A stretch of DNA of 64,000 nucleotides from Rappaport israeli (GCF_001888055.1 NZ_LXHZ01000023.1:1-64000), one strand, 5' to 3'; positions 8,335-15,778 are shown, counted from the stretch's first letter. Made by a program: numbers and translations. Notes: generated by a model not told the origin, from the letters alone.

Positions 8335-8862
8335 TTATGGATTATTAGGATTTGAGTCTTGCCAAGGAAACGTTGCTGCATTAATTGCAAGTTCTGTTTT
8401 TATTGCATGATAAGCAGCTAATCTACTTAAATCTTCAGTCAAAACTTGGGTTAATGTTTTACCAGCGGCAGCGGCACCAAGACCAGTTAATCCGCCTGTT
8501 GCTGCGCCAGCGGTTGCTGAAATCAAATTTGACTCTAAACTCGCAAAACTTCCATGTGCAATATAGTGGTATAAATTACCAGTAGCAACGCCAAAGCTTG
8601 CACCAGCCAAGGCTCCATTTCCTAAAGTCCCCCAAGCAAATGCACCTTCAGTTTCATTCATTTCCTCTGGGTTAAGTGCAGTGAGTGCGAATTGATTGTC
8701 GAATATTGCCTCGGCAATAGCATCTGTGTGCGGTATTTGCTTAATGGCTGAGAGCGCTGCGTTAAAAGCTTGTTCATCTCCTATCTGGCTAAAAGTTTGA
8801 GTATCTGCATAGCTAGTGCCGGCAAAAACAGTAATGACGATGGTTAATATGAGTTTTTTCAT
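8335..8862 (-). CDS. Sec-exported protein with double-glycine-type leader, bacteriocin-like, copy 1
   Basis: A 175-aa protein. Residues 1-19 are a typical signal peptide (cleavage after SYA). Residues 20-74 form an acidic, helical leader ending in LNPEEMNETEGA, close to the LSxxExxxxxG(G/A) motif that C39 peptidases cut after. The remainder (about 100 aa) is rich in Gly and Ala, as in TAGAATGGLTGLGAAAAG, like many pore-forming bacteriocins. The first 83 residues are almost identical to the paralogue at 10177-10728, while the rest differs except for a conserved end (YHAxKT...ATFP...SN). A C39 peptidase with its own signal peptide is encoded downstream. Secretion is well supported; toxin activity is inferred. 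Confidence 0.7.
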   Translation of the reverse strand: MKKLILTIVITVFAGTSYADTQTFSQIGDEQAFNAALSAIKQIPHTDAIAEAIFDNQFALTALNPEEMNETEGAFAWGTLGNGALAGASFGVATGNLYHYIAHGSFASLESNLISATAGAATGGLTGLGAAAAGKTLTQVLTEDLSRLAAYHAIKTELAINAATFPWQDSNPNNP

Positions 8863-8942
8863 GATTTTTCCGTGGTAAAGAAAATGGTTTTGTCTGATGA
8901 TTTAAGCGATATTAAATGCTAAAATAAATAAATATAAATATT

Positions 8943-9251
8943 TCATTTTTTATATAGTAATAATAATGAACCATCTTTTCTCATTCTTTCAAAATAGCCC
9001 TCATAAAGCAATGACATAAAAATAAAATATACCCAAATAACAATAAGAGAAACGATAGGAAAAATATAAAAATCAAATGCCAAGATAAATATGGGGAAAG
9101 TAATGACAAGATAAATAATGCTTAAAATCACCCCTATTTTTATCACTTTTCGAGCGGTGATTTCTGCTGTGATACATTGCAATGAGAAAATAAAAATCCG
9201 GCAGGCAATTGCAATCAGCAAAGGGCAGATAACGGGGAGGTAATTATTCAT
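8943..9251 (-). CDS. small membrane protein, type A of paired cassette 2
   Basis: A 102-aa protein with three hydrophobic segments (about residues 6-26, 36-58 and 62-85) and a C-terminal charged tail. A run of hydrophobic, aromatic and basic residues (VIKIGVILSIIYLVITFPIF) aligns by eye with the middle of the type A proteins at 7507-7998 and 9554-9847. Its start overlaps the stop of the preceding type B gene by 8 nt. It is the last gene before exported-protein gene 1. Function unknown; immunity is inferred from context. Confidence 0.55.
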   Translation of the reverse strand: MNNYLPVICPLLIAIACRIFIFSLQCITAEITARKVIKIGVILSIIYLVITFPIFILAFDFYIFPIVSLIVIWVYFIFMSLLYEGYFERMRKDGSLLLLYKK

Positions 9252-9519
9252 GTTTCCTCATCAATATGAATAATAATATAGAAGTGGCGGAAAATATCAG
9301 CAGCAGTATCTCGGAACTGATACTTTGATGTTTAAACATGGCAAAAGCGGGAGATAATTTGTCTCTCATCATTAAATGATATAGGGAAAATATGGAAAAA
9401 GCGAATGACAGGCAGAATAATTTAACGAGCGTTTTTTGATGGGAGAGACTGACGTGCATCAAGGCAGAATATACAGCAATTATAATGAGAACTTCATGAA
9501 TAAGAGTTATTTTTTGCAT
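9244..9519 (-). CDS. small membrane protein, type B of paired cassette 2
   Basis: A 91-aa protein with three hydrophobic segments (about residues 8-24, 32-48 and 70-86). The size and topology match the other first partners of the cassettes. It overlaps the following type A gene by 8 nt. This cassette has no exported-protein gene immediately before it: it follows cassette 1 after a 34-bp gap. That makes it an orphan pair, as is common when immunity genes accumulate. No family recognised. Confidence 0.55.
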   Translation of the reverse strand: MQKITLIHEVLIIIAVYSALMHVSLSHQKTLVKLFCLSFAFSIFSLYHLMMRDKLSPAFAMFKHQSISSEILLLIFSATSILLFILMRKHE

Positions 9520-9553
9520 ATTGAAAATACCTGATAATTTGTAGGTTATGCGC

Positions 9554-9847
9554 TTATTTATTATTTAAAAAATCCTCGTTGCTATTTCTAGCGCTCCAGC
9601 TGTCAACAGCATAGCGTAGGCCGAAGTACCCTAGCAAAAAAATAGGGGCGTAGCTGAATTTTTTAAAGGCGAAAAAGATGACAAAATATGAGAGTGCTAG
9701 GTAAATAGCGATGTAGTTTAATAATCTTTTAAAAAGTGCTTTCCCCGAAGTGTCGCTCAACTCCCAATGCACGATAAAAACTAGGAAAAATACAATAAAT
9801 AAGACGCAGCTAACCACGCTTCCCGGAGTGAATAAAGGATGTTCCAT
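9554..9847 (-). CDS. small membrane protein, type A of paired cassette 1
   Basis: A 97-aa protein with hydrophobic segments at about residues 10-28, 42-60 and 65-80. The motif FIVHWELSDTSGKA near the end of the first segment resembles FIFCVHTELLDENDKN of the cassette 3 type A protein, with Glu/Asp residues followed by Lys. The start lies directly at the stop of the type B gene (one base apart). It is part of the leftward locus and immediately precedes cassette 2. Immunity role inferred only. Confidence 0.55.
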   Translation of the reverse strand: MEHPLFTPGSVVSCVLFIVFFLVFIVHWELSDTSGKALFKRLLNYIAIYLALSYFVIFFAFKKFSYAPIFLLGYFGLRYAVDSWSARNSNEDFLNNK

Positions 9848-9848
9848 A

Positions 9849-10091
9849 TCAATTCCAACGCTTAAATGCCAACCAGTGAAAACTGGCTGTTATAATAAAA
9901 CTTGCTATAATAATGGCTAAAAAAACTGAGAGTTTGAATTTATTTACTGCAATAAAAAAGAATAAAGATGTAAAAATTCCTACTAGAAAAACTATTGTCA
10001 TTTTCTTTTTGAAGGCGACAGGCGTAACGCCAATCTTAGAACATAGCAATAACAGAAATGCAGTGGCTAAATATATAAAACCATTATTCAT
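9849..10091 (-). CDS. small membrane protein, type B of paired cassette 1
   Basis: An 80-aa protein that is almost entirely membrane-embedded, with three hydrophobic segments (about residues 4-22, 30-48 and 52-72) and Lys-rich turns. It is the first gene after exported-protein gene 2 and is separated from it by a strong hairpin. It is directly coupled to the type A gene at 9554-9847. Small size, high hydrophobicity and location behind a bacteriocin-like gene fit an immunity protein, but no family was recognised. Confidence 0.5.
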   Translation of the reverse strand: MNNGFIYLATAFLLLLCSKIGVTPVAFKKKMTIVFLVGIFTSLFFFIAVNKFKLSVFLAIIIASFIITASFHWLAFKRWN

Positions 10092-10133
10092 ATTTTCTAT
10101 AATTTACGAATGATGTTATTATCTTTATCTGTA

Positions 10134-10165
10134 GAGAATATCAAGGGTTACACCTTGATATTCTC
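10134..10165 (-). terminator. strong hairpin after exported protein gene 2
   Basis: GAGAATATCAAGG and CCTTGATATTCTC form a perfect 13-bp stem with a 6-nt loop in the gap between the exported-protein gene and the membrane-protein cassettes. On the minus strand there is no clear U-run after it, so it may act as an attenuator, an mRNA stabiliser or a processing site rather than a full terminator. Confidence 0.55.
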
Positions 10166-10176
10166 TCTCCTATATG

Positions 10177-10728
10177 TTAATTGTTGGAATTTTCGTATGG
10201 AAAAGTTGCTCCTAATATTACTATATCTGTTTTATAAGCATGATATCTTACTAAAGCCTCTATCTTATCTTTTGGTGTAAGTAAATCATATTTCTCCCTT
10301 GCTGTTAAAGTTTGCCATGTTTTTAGGTTCGCTGAAGCGCCAGGCAAAAATGCTCTCGCACCTAATATTGCACCCAATACTGCGGATTGAGCATTAGAAT
10401 CCCAGCTGGCAAATTCATCATACTTTAAATAATGCATAATATTATTTAAGGATACATTGTAAGCAGAGCCAATTAACATTCCATTTCCTAAAGTCCCCCA
10501 AGCAAATGCACCTTCGGTTTCATTCATTTCCTCTGGGCTAAGTGCAGCGAGTGCGAATTGATTGTCGAATATTGCCTCGGCAATAGCATCTGTGTGCGAT
10601 GTTTGCTTAATGGCTGAGAGCGCTGCGTTAAAAGCTTGTTCATCTCCTATCTGGCTAAAAGTTTGAGTATCTGCATAGCTAGTGCCGGCAAAAGCAGTAA
10701 TGACGATGGTTAATATGAGTTTTTTCAT
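10177..10728 (-). CDS. Sec-exported protein with double-glycine-type leader, bacteriocin-like, copy 2
   Basis: A 183-aa protein with the same signal peptide (19 aa, SYA cut site) and leader as copy 1, here with the canonical LSPEEMNETEGA at residues 63-74. After the GA the first residues (FAWGTLGNG) are shared, then the core diverges: MLIGSAYNVS..., a Gly/Ala helix around AVLGAILGARAFLPGASA, and a charged segment. The end (YHAYKTDIVILGATFP) matches copy 1 again. A constant leader with a variable core is the usual pattern of bacteriocin paralogues. It lies behind the outer-membrane barrel gene with a gap of about 30 bp. Function inferred. Confidence 0.7.
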   Translation of the reverse strand: MKKLILTIVITAFAGTSYADTQTFSQIGDEQAFNAALSAIKQTSHTDAIAEAIFDNQFALAALSPEEMNETEGAFAWGTLGNGMLIGSAYNVSLNNIMHYLKYDEFASWDSNAQSAVLGAILGARAFLPGASANLKTWQTLTAREKYDLLTPKDKIEALVRYHAYKTDIVILGATFPYENSNN

Positions 10729-10756
10729 GATTTTCTCCTGTGTTTATGAAATTACA

Positions 10757-11625
10757 TCAAAATCTATGCTGAAGAGCAAATGTGATATTGCTACCCTCAT
10801 TTCCTGAGAGATGCCATTGCGCATCAGCAGAGAGTGATGTTTGTGATGAGACGGCATAGCCGACGCCGATACTGGCACGGCTATTTGTTTCAAATGTTTG
10901 TTTGATACCGTTAATGCGGTCGCCTTGTTTTCCTATCCATTGTAATTTGGCATTGAAGCTGACACGGTCGTTAGCGGCAAAAGAGACTCCAGGACGAATA
11001 AGCCAATAATTTCCCAAGCGGTAATTATCGTTGTGCTTTAAATGGAAGCGATAACCTGTGTTTAATGAAAAAACAACAGGATCAATAGATTTATAGGCAT
11101 TAATACCTACAAACCAGGATTTCCCGTGATGGCGTTCACCGCCGATTTTTTCTAAAGCGGCAGTTTCTACAACACCAATCAGCATGGGGTTTGCACCATC
11201 ACGCAGCAATACATGATTTAAGCCTAGCGTGATTTCGGAAAGCTCGTTTTTGCTTTCTGAAAGATTGCGGTTATTTAAACTGTAGCGGTTTTGTTGCCAA
11301 AAAGCACCTAAATTTGTATAAATTTCGGTGTCTTGACTTAAGCCGTATTGAAAGCCGAGATTGCCATAAAGTATATCTGTATTTTGCTTGCCTGTTTGCA
11401 GGCGTGTGGGGATTTCGATGAGCGTATTTTGCGGCGTGAGGAAATAATTACTGCCTTGAGTATAAATATCAGCATTGCGGTTGTAGTAGGTCATTGATAA
11501 ACCTAATTTCATGCGATGCTCCTCGGCTCCTCGGGCGAGATACCTTCAAGAGAAAGCGGTAAATCTGCTTGTGCATTTGCGGCGCACAGTGCCGTCATTA
11601 TGTATAGATGTATTTTTCTATTCAT
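10757..11625 (-). CDS. outer-membrane beta-barrel protein, possible exporter (frameshift near 11515)
   Basis: From the ATG at 11625 the sequence encodes a signal peptide (MNRKIHLYIMTALCAANAQA) and about 18 mature residues. The frame then breaks near 11515, and the rest continues from the MKLGLSMTYYNRN stretch. The remaining 250 residues alternate in polar and aromatic strands (for example LGNYWLIRPGVSF) and end in QHRF, the Phe-terminated last strand typical of outer-membrane barrels. I estimate 10-14 strands. It is first in the leftward locus, so it is a candidate for moving the processed peptides across the outer membrane; that role is inference. The break is a single-base change and may be an assembly error. 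Confidence 0.65.
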
Positions 11626-11664
11626 GTTCAGTCCTCTATATTTTTTTGTATCTTAATTTTGTTT

Positions 11665-11678
11665 TTGATAATTATCAA
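11665..11678. promoter_or_regulatory. palindrome, possible Fur-type operator
   Basis: TTGATAATTATCAA is a perfect 14-bp palindrome 40 bp upstream of the start of the barrel gene. GATAAT repeats in opposite orientation are the building unit of Fur boxes. It could put the whole leftward locus under iron control, as is common for bacteriocins. It is shorter than the 19-bp consensus, so the call is tentative. Confidence 0.35.
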
Positions 11679-11770
11679 TGAGGACGAGGGGAATTTTTAT
11701 ACTCTTTAAACTGTGTTAATAATAAAAGAAATATATAATTGTGTTTGAAATAAATTTTTCTTTAAATTTA

Positions 11771-12055
11771 ACCTGAGTTCGGGATAAGCCACCTCTATTT
11801 AGCAGCCGCCAAAGCATTCTTCCCAAACATCTGCGGCTTATACGCAAACAAGCAAATAGAACCAACCCATGCTGCTTTTGCCACGTTGAGCAATGTTTTT
11901 AAATACTTTATGCCTATGAATTCGACGATTGTGGCAAATAGATAAGATGGTGGAATCCACGATACTGATGCCTGTACATTTCCCCATTTGAGTACTGAGA
12001 AAAACCAACATAGCAGGTAATGCACGTTGTGCTAATTCGATAAATCAATTGTAGC
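11771..12055. mobile_element. IS982-type remnant, one end only
   Basis: The first 84 or so bases are nearly the same as the end of the element at 6494, including the inverted repeat ACCTGAGTTCGGGATAAGC (11771-11789) and the transposase tail FAYKPQMFG. After about 11855 the sequence jumps to an earlier part of the minus-strand transposase: LAQRALPAMLVFLSTQMG, the DDE-region GISIVDSTILSICHNRRIHR, and HKVFKNIAQRGKSSMGWFY. So the segment between MGWFY and the tail is deleted. The outer inverted repeat at the right is missing. Inactive. Confidence 0.75.
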
Positions 12056-12057
12056 TT

Positions 12058-12239
12058 GGCATGGTGGGGAATGCTGTTTTCCAAAGCCGTCTCGTCTTCC
12101 GCCCACCACGCCTTATGCTCGCCAGAAAACCGCCCATCTTGCGCAGCATTTCCAGTATTTTAGGATTGTGCGCAAGTCCGACAATCTCGCGCATCCCGAT
12201 ATGGCGGCGAGCCTCGACAATCCAATCTAAATCACTCAT
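12058..12239 (-). pseudogene. N-terminal remnant of a TIGR02594-like cell-wall hydrolase
   Basis: The start reads LDWIVEARRHIGMREIVG then HNPKILEMLRKMGGF. After a one-base frame change it continues as SGEHKAWWAEDETA. This matches the beginning of NlpC/P60-like proteins of the TIGR02594 type, which go on to a WCG motif with the catalytic Cys. That motif is gone because the IS982-type remnant follows at once. It is probably an effector or phage-lysin fragment cut by the insertion. Confidence 0.5.
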
Positions 12240-12320
12240 GAAAAAACTTAAATATTTGATAAATTAGACATCAATCCCATACATTTTGGGGTTTTAACAT
12301 ATTGTTAAACAGGAGAAAAA

Positions 12321-12611
12321 ATGTTGCTTTATTGGAAACTATTTCTCATTAACCTTACTTTTTTAAGTGTCCTTTTTATTTTTACTCTTTGTAAATACTC
12401 AAAAATTACACCTAAAATACTTGTACGTGATGCAGCCATCATCCTTTCTCTTTCTTTTCTAATGACAGAAATGGGAATGTGCCGCACAGGTCAAGGCAGC
12501 ATTTTCTGCCACCCTGACTATTCCTTAGGAAAAATTAGTGAAAAAATGCGCAATGGAGAAATTAAATTCCAAGAATTTCCATTTCAAAAGCAAAACGCCA
12601 CTTCGCCCTAG
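12321..12611 (+). CDS. small membrane protein, hypothetical
   Basis: A 96-aa protein with a good RBS (AGGAG, 7 nt before the ATG). Two hydrophobic segments (about residues 5-24 and 33-50) are followed by a loop with two Cys (MCRTGQG and FCHPD). No family recognised. Its 3' end overlaps the end of the damaged phosphopantetheinyl transferase gene on the other strand by 50 bp. The last residues, QKQNATSP, may be derived from that junction. Confidence 0.45.
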   Translation: MLLYWKLFLINLTFLSVLFIFTLCKYSKITPKILVRDAAIILSLSFLMTEMGMCRTGQGSIFCHPDYSLGKISEKMRNGEIKFQEFPFQKQNATSP

Positions 12612-13167
12612 CAGAATACACACAAGCAATAAACTGTCGCTTACGCGTAAATTGTGCGCGTGAATATGCTGTTAGCTTGCAGTATTCATGCGGTTGTAGG
12701 GCAATTTCATTAAATTGGGCAAAATCACAGTGTGTTTCATATTCTAAATCAATTCCTAGCGCGATATGCCAAGCCAGTGCAATGGCAACATAATCACCGC
12801 TATGGCTGATGCTGATATTAGGCAATAAAGGCTGATGCTGATAGGCGTTCAAGGTTAAAAAAGGCGCACCTTGTTTGTTTTTGTGTATAGATAAATGTTG
12901 CGCTGGGTGATTAATATGAGGTGCGGCAATTTCTCGGCAGAGGAGTCGTGCTGTTAAAAAACGCTGTTTATCTTCTAAGCGGTAGTAAGATTGTGCCGCT
13001 TGCCATTCTGTTGTTAGGCAATGTCGTTCTATAGTCGGAGAAGTGAAAAAGTAGTACAAGGCGGCGAGCCGCAGACAGTACAAGAGCGTACGGCAAGGCG
13101 AGCCAACGACGTAATACTTTTTCAATTCTTTGACTATAATAGCCTGAGCGGAGCGAGTCTGCTCCAA
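12562..13167 (-). pseudogene. Sfp-type 4'-phosphopantetheinyl transferase, damaged at both ends
   Basis: The middle part is recognisable as an Sfp/HetI-type phosphopantetheinyl transferase: YYRLEDKQRFLTARLLCREI, the ISISHSGDYVAIAL motif, and GIDLEYE, which carries the Mg-binding Asp and Glu. The C-terminal WxxKEAxxK motif, which supplies the other catalytic residues, is absent and the frame ends in unrelated residues. The N-terminal 37 or so residues are encoded by a Correia-like repeat (13030-13138) rather than by gene sequence. In siderophore loci this enzyme activates carrier domains of NRPSs. It lies behind the ECF/ABC operon on the same strand. Probably non-functional. Confidence 0.65.
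13030..13138. repeat. Correia-like miniature repeat, copy 2
   Basis: A 109-bp element about 90% similar by eye to the copy at 4108-4215, with the same TATAGTCGGAGAAGTG left end and a slightly varied right end (TTCTTTGACTATA). It has replaced or displaced the 5' part of the phosphopantetheinyl transferase gene. Its inverted ends can pair to form a long hairpin in RNA, as in Correia elements. Confidence 0.8.
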
Positions 13168-13173
13168 TAGACT

Positions 13174-14511
13174 TCAATCATGCTGATGCTTGTTCAAGCG
13201 GTAGATGTGGTCGGCATAGGCGATCAGGCTAGGGTCGTGGGTGGCGACAATGACCATATTGCCTTTATCTGCCAGTTTTCTGAGTTCTGTGCAGAGTTGC
13301 TCGGCGCTACAAGCATCTAGCCCTGATGTGGGTTCGTCCAGTAAGCAAATGTCTCGTTGTGCATAGAGTGCAGCGGCAAGCAAAACGCGTTGTTGCTCGC
13401 CAGCTGATAGGGCTTGTGGGTGCTGCTCAGCTTGATGCGCGATAGAAAAAACCTTGAGATAGTGTTCAAGGCGTTCTTTATCTTGCTGATTGAGTTTGCG
13501 CTGCGGCAGGGTGATTTCTTCGCAGACTTTAGCGGCAAAGAGTTGGCGCGGTATGTCTTGCATGACAAGAAAGCTGCGTTGCATGAGCTGTTTGGCTTTT
13601 ACCGCTTTGCCATTGAGCATAATGGGGTAGGCGGTTTTGTTGAGTCCTGCGAGTGTGCGTAATAGCGTGGTTTTGCCGCTGCCATTTTGACCTATGATTG
13701 CGCTAATGCTGCCCTTTTCACAAGCAAATGGGGCTTGATTGGGCGCATGATAAGCAAGGTGGGGCTTAAGCGGTGATGAGGGCTTGTGGCTTAAAAGAGT
13801 TTTAGTTGGCGTTTCTTGCCAATAGTCTTTGGCTTTTTGATTGTTGATGATTTTTCCTTGTTTCATGGTGATGACGCGATGAACCCTGTCTTTGAAAAAA
13901 TGGCAGCGGTGTTCGGCAATGAGCATGGTGATGCCGCGTTCGCTCAAACTTGGAAGCAAGTCGCGCAGCTGTGCGATGCTTTCGGTGTCTAAATTTGCGC
14001 TAGGTTCGTCAAACAGTAGGATTGGGGCTTTATCCACGAGTGCCGCTGCAATGGCGACACGCTGTCGTTCGCCGCTAGAGAGTGTCCAAAGGTTGCGTTC
14101 AAGTAGAGTGTCGATAGCTAAGGCTTGGCTAACGTATTCAATATCGAGCAGAATTTCTTGTGGATTTTCACCTGCGTTTTCTCGTGCAAATGCCAGTTCT
14201 TCGCGCACATTGCGACAAAAAAATTGCATGCGTGGGTTTTGATAAATCATGCCAATTTTCCGCCCCAGTTGATGGATTGGCGTTTGTGCAGGAATATGTT
14301 CTGCAATCTTAAGTTTGCCGCTTAATTGGGCAGGATAGATATGAGGCACGATGCCGCTTAAGGCGCGTAGCAGGCTGCTTTTGCCACAGGCGCTGTGGCC
14401 TGTGAGTAGCACACTTTCGCCTTTCTCAATGCTGAGGCTGATGTGAGATAGGCTAGGGCGATGTTGATTGTGATAAGTGAGGCTGAAGTCTTCAATCTGT
14501 ATCAATGACAT
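13174..14511 (-). CDS. ECF-type ABC transporter, double ATPase subunit
   Basis: A 445-aa protein with two complete ABC ATPase domains in tandem. Domain 1 has Walker A GHSACGKSS, signature LSSGERQRV and Walker B ILLFDEPSANLD. Domain 2 has GQNGSGKTT, LSAGEQQRV and ICLLDEPTSGLD. This is the layout of fused A1/A2 energising subunits of energy-coupling-factor importers (CbiO/YkoD type). The T and S components are the next genes upstream in the same direction. It works on the inner side of the cytoplasmic membrane. Substrate unknown; the context suggests a metal- or siderophore-linked solute. Confidence 0.85.
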   Translation of the reverse strand: MSLIQIEDFSLTYHNQHRPSLSHISLSIEKGESVLLTGHSACGKSSLLRALSGIVPHIYPAQLSGKLKIAEHIPAQTPIHQLGRKIGMIYQNPRMQFFCRNVREELAFARENAGENPQEILLDIEYVSQALAIDTLLERNLWTLSSGERQRVAIAAALVDKAPILLFDEPSANLDTESIAQLRDLLPSLSERGITMLIAEHRCHFFKDRVHRVITMKQGKIINNQKAKDYWQETPTKTLLSHKPSSPLKPHLAYHAPNQAPFACEKGSISAIIGQNGSGKTTLLRTLAGLNKTAYPIMLNGKAVKAKQLMQRSFLVMQDIPRQLFAAKVCEEITLPQRKLNQQDKERLEHYLKVFSIAHQAEQHPQALSAGEQQRVLLAAALYAQRDICLLDEPTSGLDACSAEQLCTELRKLADKGNMVIVATHDPSLIAYADHIYRLNKHQHD

Positions 14512-14583
14512 AGGCTTATATTCTATTTAGTAAGATGAGTAGGCAGCAGCTTAGACAAAGTAGCCAGTCTTTCCATGTGAATG

Positions 14584-15222
14584 TCAAAGGATAAATGCTG
14601 GTTGGACGATGTGGCTGCCCAGTCCGCGACTGAGTGCCGCAGCGGTGAGCGCTTCGCCTGAAACAATGGTGGCACTAATCAGCGGGATTAGAAAATATTC
14701 CAACATATTGAGCGGTTGAAAGATAGCCTGTCTAAAGCTGAGACCGCGTATGCGCATGGCTTCTCTAATGGCGCGTGCATTGTCGCTGAGTGTGGGTAGG
14801 AGGCGAAGCATCACCGCAAGAGCGGTGGTGAGGGCGCGTGGGCAATGTAAGCAGTGTAGCCCTGCAAGTAGTAAATTGGCGGGGCTGACTTTGATGAAGT
14901 AGTAGCCCATGCAGCTGGCGCAGAGAAAAGGGGCGCTAAGGCGTAGGCTGGTGTAAAGTGCGCTATGCCAGTTGCCGCTAGGAAGAAAGCTGAGTAAGCG
15001 GTATAGCAGGGCTAAGATGATGGCGCAGATGCTTACATTTACCGCTTCTTTCCAAGCGCGACAGAGCAAGAATAAGATAATGATTTGCCCAAAAATCACA
15101 AAGAGAAATGTGGGGTTGTCATTGGATAGCACTGCAAGATTGATGCTGATAAGCGCAAATAAATGACTGCGCACATCAAATGGTGAGCGGATAGCGCGTT
15201 TAGGCATGACCTGCTCTTGCAA
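14584..15222 (-). CDS. ECF transporter T component (CbiQ-like)
   Basis: A 212-aa membrane protein with about five hydrophobic segments. It has the two coupling-helix motifs of EcfT proteins: AIREAMRIRGLSF (Ala-Arg-Gly type) and ALSRGLGS near the C-terminus. These contact the ATPase grooves. The gene overlaps the S component gene by 23 nt, so the two are translationally coupled. Intact. Confidence 0.85.
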   Translation of the reverse strand: MQEQVMPKRAIRSPFDVRSHLFALISINLAVLSNDNPTFLFVIFGQIIILFLLCRAWKEAVNVSICAIILALLYRLLSFLPSGNWHSALYTSLRLSAPFLCASCMGYYFIKVSPANLLLAGLHCLHCPRALTTALAVMLRLLPTLSDNARAIREAMRIRGLSFRQAIFQPLNMLEYFLIPLISATIVSGEALTAAALSRGLGSHIVQPAFIL

Positions 15223-15778
15223 AATGTTTGTTAATCAGTTTATTGGCAATGATTGCGCCAATAAAGCCGGCGATGAGCACCAAACACAGCATGCTAACAA
15301 TGGTGAGCGGCTGAAAGATAGCGGCGATGTTGTTTGCATATTCTGCGCCAAAACGTTGTTCAATATCTTTGATAATCGATTGGCGCAAAAAGAGAAAAGG
15401 CAGAAAGGCACCGCTTTGCCATAGGGCAAAGATGCTATAGGCAAGATAATTGAGTGTGGCTTGTTTTCGGCGGCGAGCAAGCAACGCGATGCTGTCGGCA
15501 ATGCTGCCAGCGATTAAGGCGCTCAATAGCGTGAGCGGATAATCACCGAGCAATACAGCGGTGAGTGCAAGTAACAATGCCATGAGTGTGATGAGCCCAA
15601 ATTGATGAATGCGGCGAATAAACAGCATAAAGGGAATGGCAGCGATAATGACCGCTATCGGGGCAAGCGGCACAATCAAAATTGGACTAATGGCAGCAAA
15701 AGCGGTGATAGAGAAGTATAAGAAAAAATAAATGACGCTAAAAATGCCGAGTTGAATATAGGATTTGGCTGAGTTCAT
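15200..15778 (-). CDS. putative ECF transporter S component (MptD/MptS-like)
   Basis: A 192-aa integral membrane protein with six hydrophobic segments, in the size range of ECF substrate-binding subunits. It resembles the MptD-type family of putative S components found next to CbiQ/CbiO genes. The N-terminus (GIFSVIYFFLYFSITA) and the gene order S-T-A in one operon support this. It overlaps the upstream ABC gene by 4 nt (ATGA). The bound substrate cannot be read from the sequence. Confidence 0.7.
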   Translation of the reverse strand: MNSAKSYIQLGIFSVIYFFLYFSITAFAAISPILIVPLAPIAVIIAAIPFMLFIRRIHQFGLITLMALLLALTAVLLGDYPLTLLSALIAGSIADSIALLARRRKQATLNYLAYSIFALWQSGAFLPFLFLRQSIIKDIEQRFGAEYANNIAAIFQPLTIVSMLCLVLIAGFIGAIIANKLINKHFARAGHA

